The translations under genes and the position numbers were made by a program. This document shows positions 62,392 through 64,000 of a DNA stretch of 64,000 nucleotides, one piece after another. Within the stretch, counting starts at the first letter, position 1, and each line of letters begins with the position of its first letter. Source of the stretch: Theobroma cacao (Eukaryota > Streptophyta > Magnoliopsida > Malvales > Malvaceae); assembly GCF_000208745.1 (NCBI RefSeq), contig NC_030854.1, forward strand, positions 2,387,095-2,451,094, in the 5' to 3' direction. Under the pieces are notes generated by a model that did no database searches, was not told where the DNA came from, and worked only from the letters and a program-made list of their open reading frames with translations.

Positions 62392-62577
62392 TTATTTGGA
62401 ATTTGGAAGCTGCATTTCCTCTGATGTCACCTTCTTTCTTTGCAGCGCTCTTCCTGCTTTTGATGCTACTCTCAACACAGACTTGATTATAATGGATATC
62501 ATCCTAACCTTGATCTGGCCTCTCTTTGGAGGTACCCTTGTCTTCTTTAGCCCACCTTGTGCCTTTGCCATAGCCAT
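62392..62577 (-). CDS. Possible small basic protein, 61 residues
   Basis: Starts MAMAKAQGGLKKTRVPPKRG and continues with a hydrophobic-basic helix-like part (VRMISIIIKSVLRVASKAG). The TRVPPKRGQIKV segment reminds me of short uncharacterised plant proteins, but I cannot name a family. Composition is more protein-like than neighbouring ORFs. Two ATGs (62577 and 62571) could start it. No intron is needed. Function unknown. Confidence 0.45.
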   Translation of the reverse strand: MAMAKAQGGLKKTRVPPKRGQIKVRMISIIIKSVLRVASKAGRALQRKKVTSEEMQLPNSK

Positions 62578-62604
62578 TGATGCCCAGTTAAAAACTTTAA
62601 CAGG

Positions 62605-62634
62605 GTCTTTCAAAAAAAAAAAAGAAAAGAAAAG
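62605..62634 (+). mobile_element. Tail-only retroposon insertion, 30 bp
   Basis: gtctttcaaaaaaaaaaaag plus AAAAG repeats, flanked by perfect 14-bp repeats AAAACTTTAACAGG (62591-62604 and 62635-62648). The tctttcaaaaa start resembles the 3' end of the LINE at 14805 (cctttcaaaaa), so it looks like an extremely 5'-truncated LINE copy. Confidence 0.65.
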
Positions 62635-62649
62635 AAAACTTTAACAGGT

Positions 62650-63350
62650 TTCAGATGAAAGGAGGCAAGCTCAGAAAGAAAATACTTTGTTATTATAACT
62701 GAAAACTACAAAAATACAGCAGGAGGCTTCACAAAACGGTGTGGCAGATTCCGAGTGAAAATTGGGGGAGTCATGGTACTTTATATCCTCGGGCCAGTAG
62801 CTTGTCTCCCCCTTTTCCCTTTGTTTTTTCTTTTTCTTTTTTTTAAATCCTTTTTTGTTGCTGGAAAAAAAGGGGTTGACTGGCGGGGAATGACTTTGCT
62901 TTTCTTGCCTGGTTCTCAAGATTTTAACAGCGTAGTCGAATTTCCTTCTAACTTTTTGGCTGCCGAAACACGAAACCGACTGGATGACAATTGCCAAGCG
63001 AGCATATGCTTCTTTTCTTTCTCTTCATGTTTAATTTGAAACTTTCAAACAACTCAGATGTTAGAAAATATCTTTTTCTCAAGAGACTCAAAGATTCAGT
63101 CATTGAGCAAACCTGGAGTCAATATGACTAATGGTATTCCATATTGAAAGATAAATCTGCAAGAAACGTATTGTCCTTTTGTTCCCCTAATTTTGGTCAT
63201 TGAGAAAATCATGCTAGCATGAGTACTTGAGCCATGGGTTTCAGGACTCATAATTTGAGTTGATCTTATCAACTATGAAGACTTCAACACATTCATGTAT
63301 AGAATTATTGGCAAGGGAATTTCAGTTGTCTTTCAGCATAAGGATCCCTT
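62650..63350. other. Intergenic DNA, upstream side of the small ORF
   Basis: Less AT-rich to about 63000, possibly a promoter or leader for the minus-strand small ORF. Nothing else is supported. Confidence 0.35.
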
Positions 63351-63356
63351 CAAAAT

Positions 63357-64000
63357 TGAAAGTACATTTGGTTGACGGAATAAACAAGAATAGAATAGAA
63401 TAATTACTACGTGAGAATAGAATAGAATAATTATTATGTAGTTTGGTATGACAAATAAAATAAAATAAAAACAAGTATTATAACTTATTACAGTGTTTGG
63501 TTGTTAATAATAACTTTAAAATAAGAAAGAAATAGAAAATAAAAAGATAAAAATGTTTTTATTATATATATGATTATTTATTTTATTTTATTTTTAAATA
63601 TTAATAATTTATAATTTAATAAAAATATTAATAACTTCTAAATTAAATATTAATATTTATTTATAATTTAATCATTAACAGTTTAAAAAATTAATATTTA
63701 TTTAATTTAAATATTATTATCATTAATTTTTTTATTTTATTTTTTGAATATGAATAATTGAAAAATTAAATATTAATATTTTTTAAATATTAATATTGAT
63801 AATTTATTTAAAATATTAATAATTGATCATTTAAATATTAATATTTTATTTATAATTTAACCATTAATATTGTAAAATACTAATATTTTATTTAATTTAA
63901 ATATTATTATGATCAATTATTTTATTTTATTTTATTTGTAAATATTAATAATTGATAATATATTTATAATATTAATAATTTATCATTTAAATATTAATAT
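63357..64000. mobile_element. TIR element family, fragment 3 (runs off the window)
   Basis: Begins agtacatttggttgacggaa and continues with gaatagaataattattatgtag and aaaaagataaaaat, matching 37285-37702 closely, including atgatcaattattttatttt near 63911. The far end is outside the window. Confidence 0.55.

Noticed and set aside
1..64000. CRISPR arrays, operons, rRNA genes, tRNA genes
   Set aside because: No regularly spaced identical repeats, no bacterial-style gene clusters, no rRNA segments, and no complete tRNA cloverleaf; tRNA-box-like words occur only within the SINE-like repeats.

Overview
The window is nuclear DNA of a flowering plant, most likely a eudicot of the rosid lineage. The genes have many short introns with plant-type splice sites. 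Intergenic DNA is AT-rich and filled with retroposons and foldback elements. Every recognisable protein is a typical land-plant family, and the gene content matches blocks I remember from Arabidopsis chromosomes 2 and 5. The species cannot be fixed by reading alone. One base is ambiguous (position 37702), so this is an assembled scaffold.

Gene layout, left to right: (1) a TBC-type Rab GTPase-activating protein on + (about 666-8452, 5' end uncertain); (2) on -, a receptor-like cytoplasmic kinase of the PBL7/CDL1 type (9160-11721); (3) on -, the two-WRKY-domain regulator WRKY44/TTG2 (17899-20065); (4) on -, the clock repressor PRR7 (28340-33247); (5) on -, an organellar adenylate kinase (40470-41978), head to head with (6) a + strand PRXL2-type thioredoxin-fold protein (42296-44573); (7) on +, the topoisomerase VI A subunit SPO11-3/RHL2 (44998-46254), tail to tail with (8) a 12-exon PPR protein on - (46859-53223); (9) on +, a CCCH zinc-finger DFRP1/ZC3H15-type protein (55274-58528); (10) on -, a possible 61-residue basic protein (62392-62577). 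I placed the exon junctions by eye from GT/GC-AG sites and checked that reading phase is kept. For WRKY44, PRR7, PBL7, adenylate kinase, PPR and ZC3H15 the exon sums give uninterrupted frames.

Mobile and repeat layer: a 5'-truncated LINE with 14-bp target duplications (13493-14805), itself hit by short SINE-like elements; a family of about 90-bp SINE-like retroposons, four copies of which have readable target duplications; a probable solo LTR (15288-17235); a full-length U1 snRNA retropseudogene with 14-bp duplications (53967-54134); AT-rich foldback elements in three copies; a TIR element family in three places; a degenerate tandem array near 38.1-38.6 kb; and a 30-bp tail-only insertion at 62605-62634.

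The genes form no operon-like unit. They cover signalling (PBL7), epidermal and seed-coat patterning (WRKY44), the circadian clock (PRR7), organellar adenylate balance and redox (adenylate kinase, PRXL2), endoreduplication (TOP6A), organelle RNA (PPR), translation-linked GTPases (ZC3H15) and membrane traffic (RabGAP). Their order interleaves genes that Arabidopsis keeps on two chromosomes, as expected for an ancestral block before reciprocal gene loss. The most notable coding change is a 47-bp tandem duplication in the last PRR7 exon, which shifts the frame just after the CCT domain.
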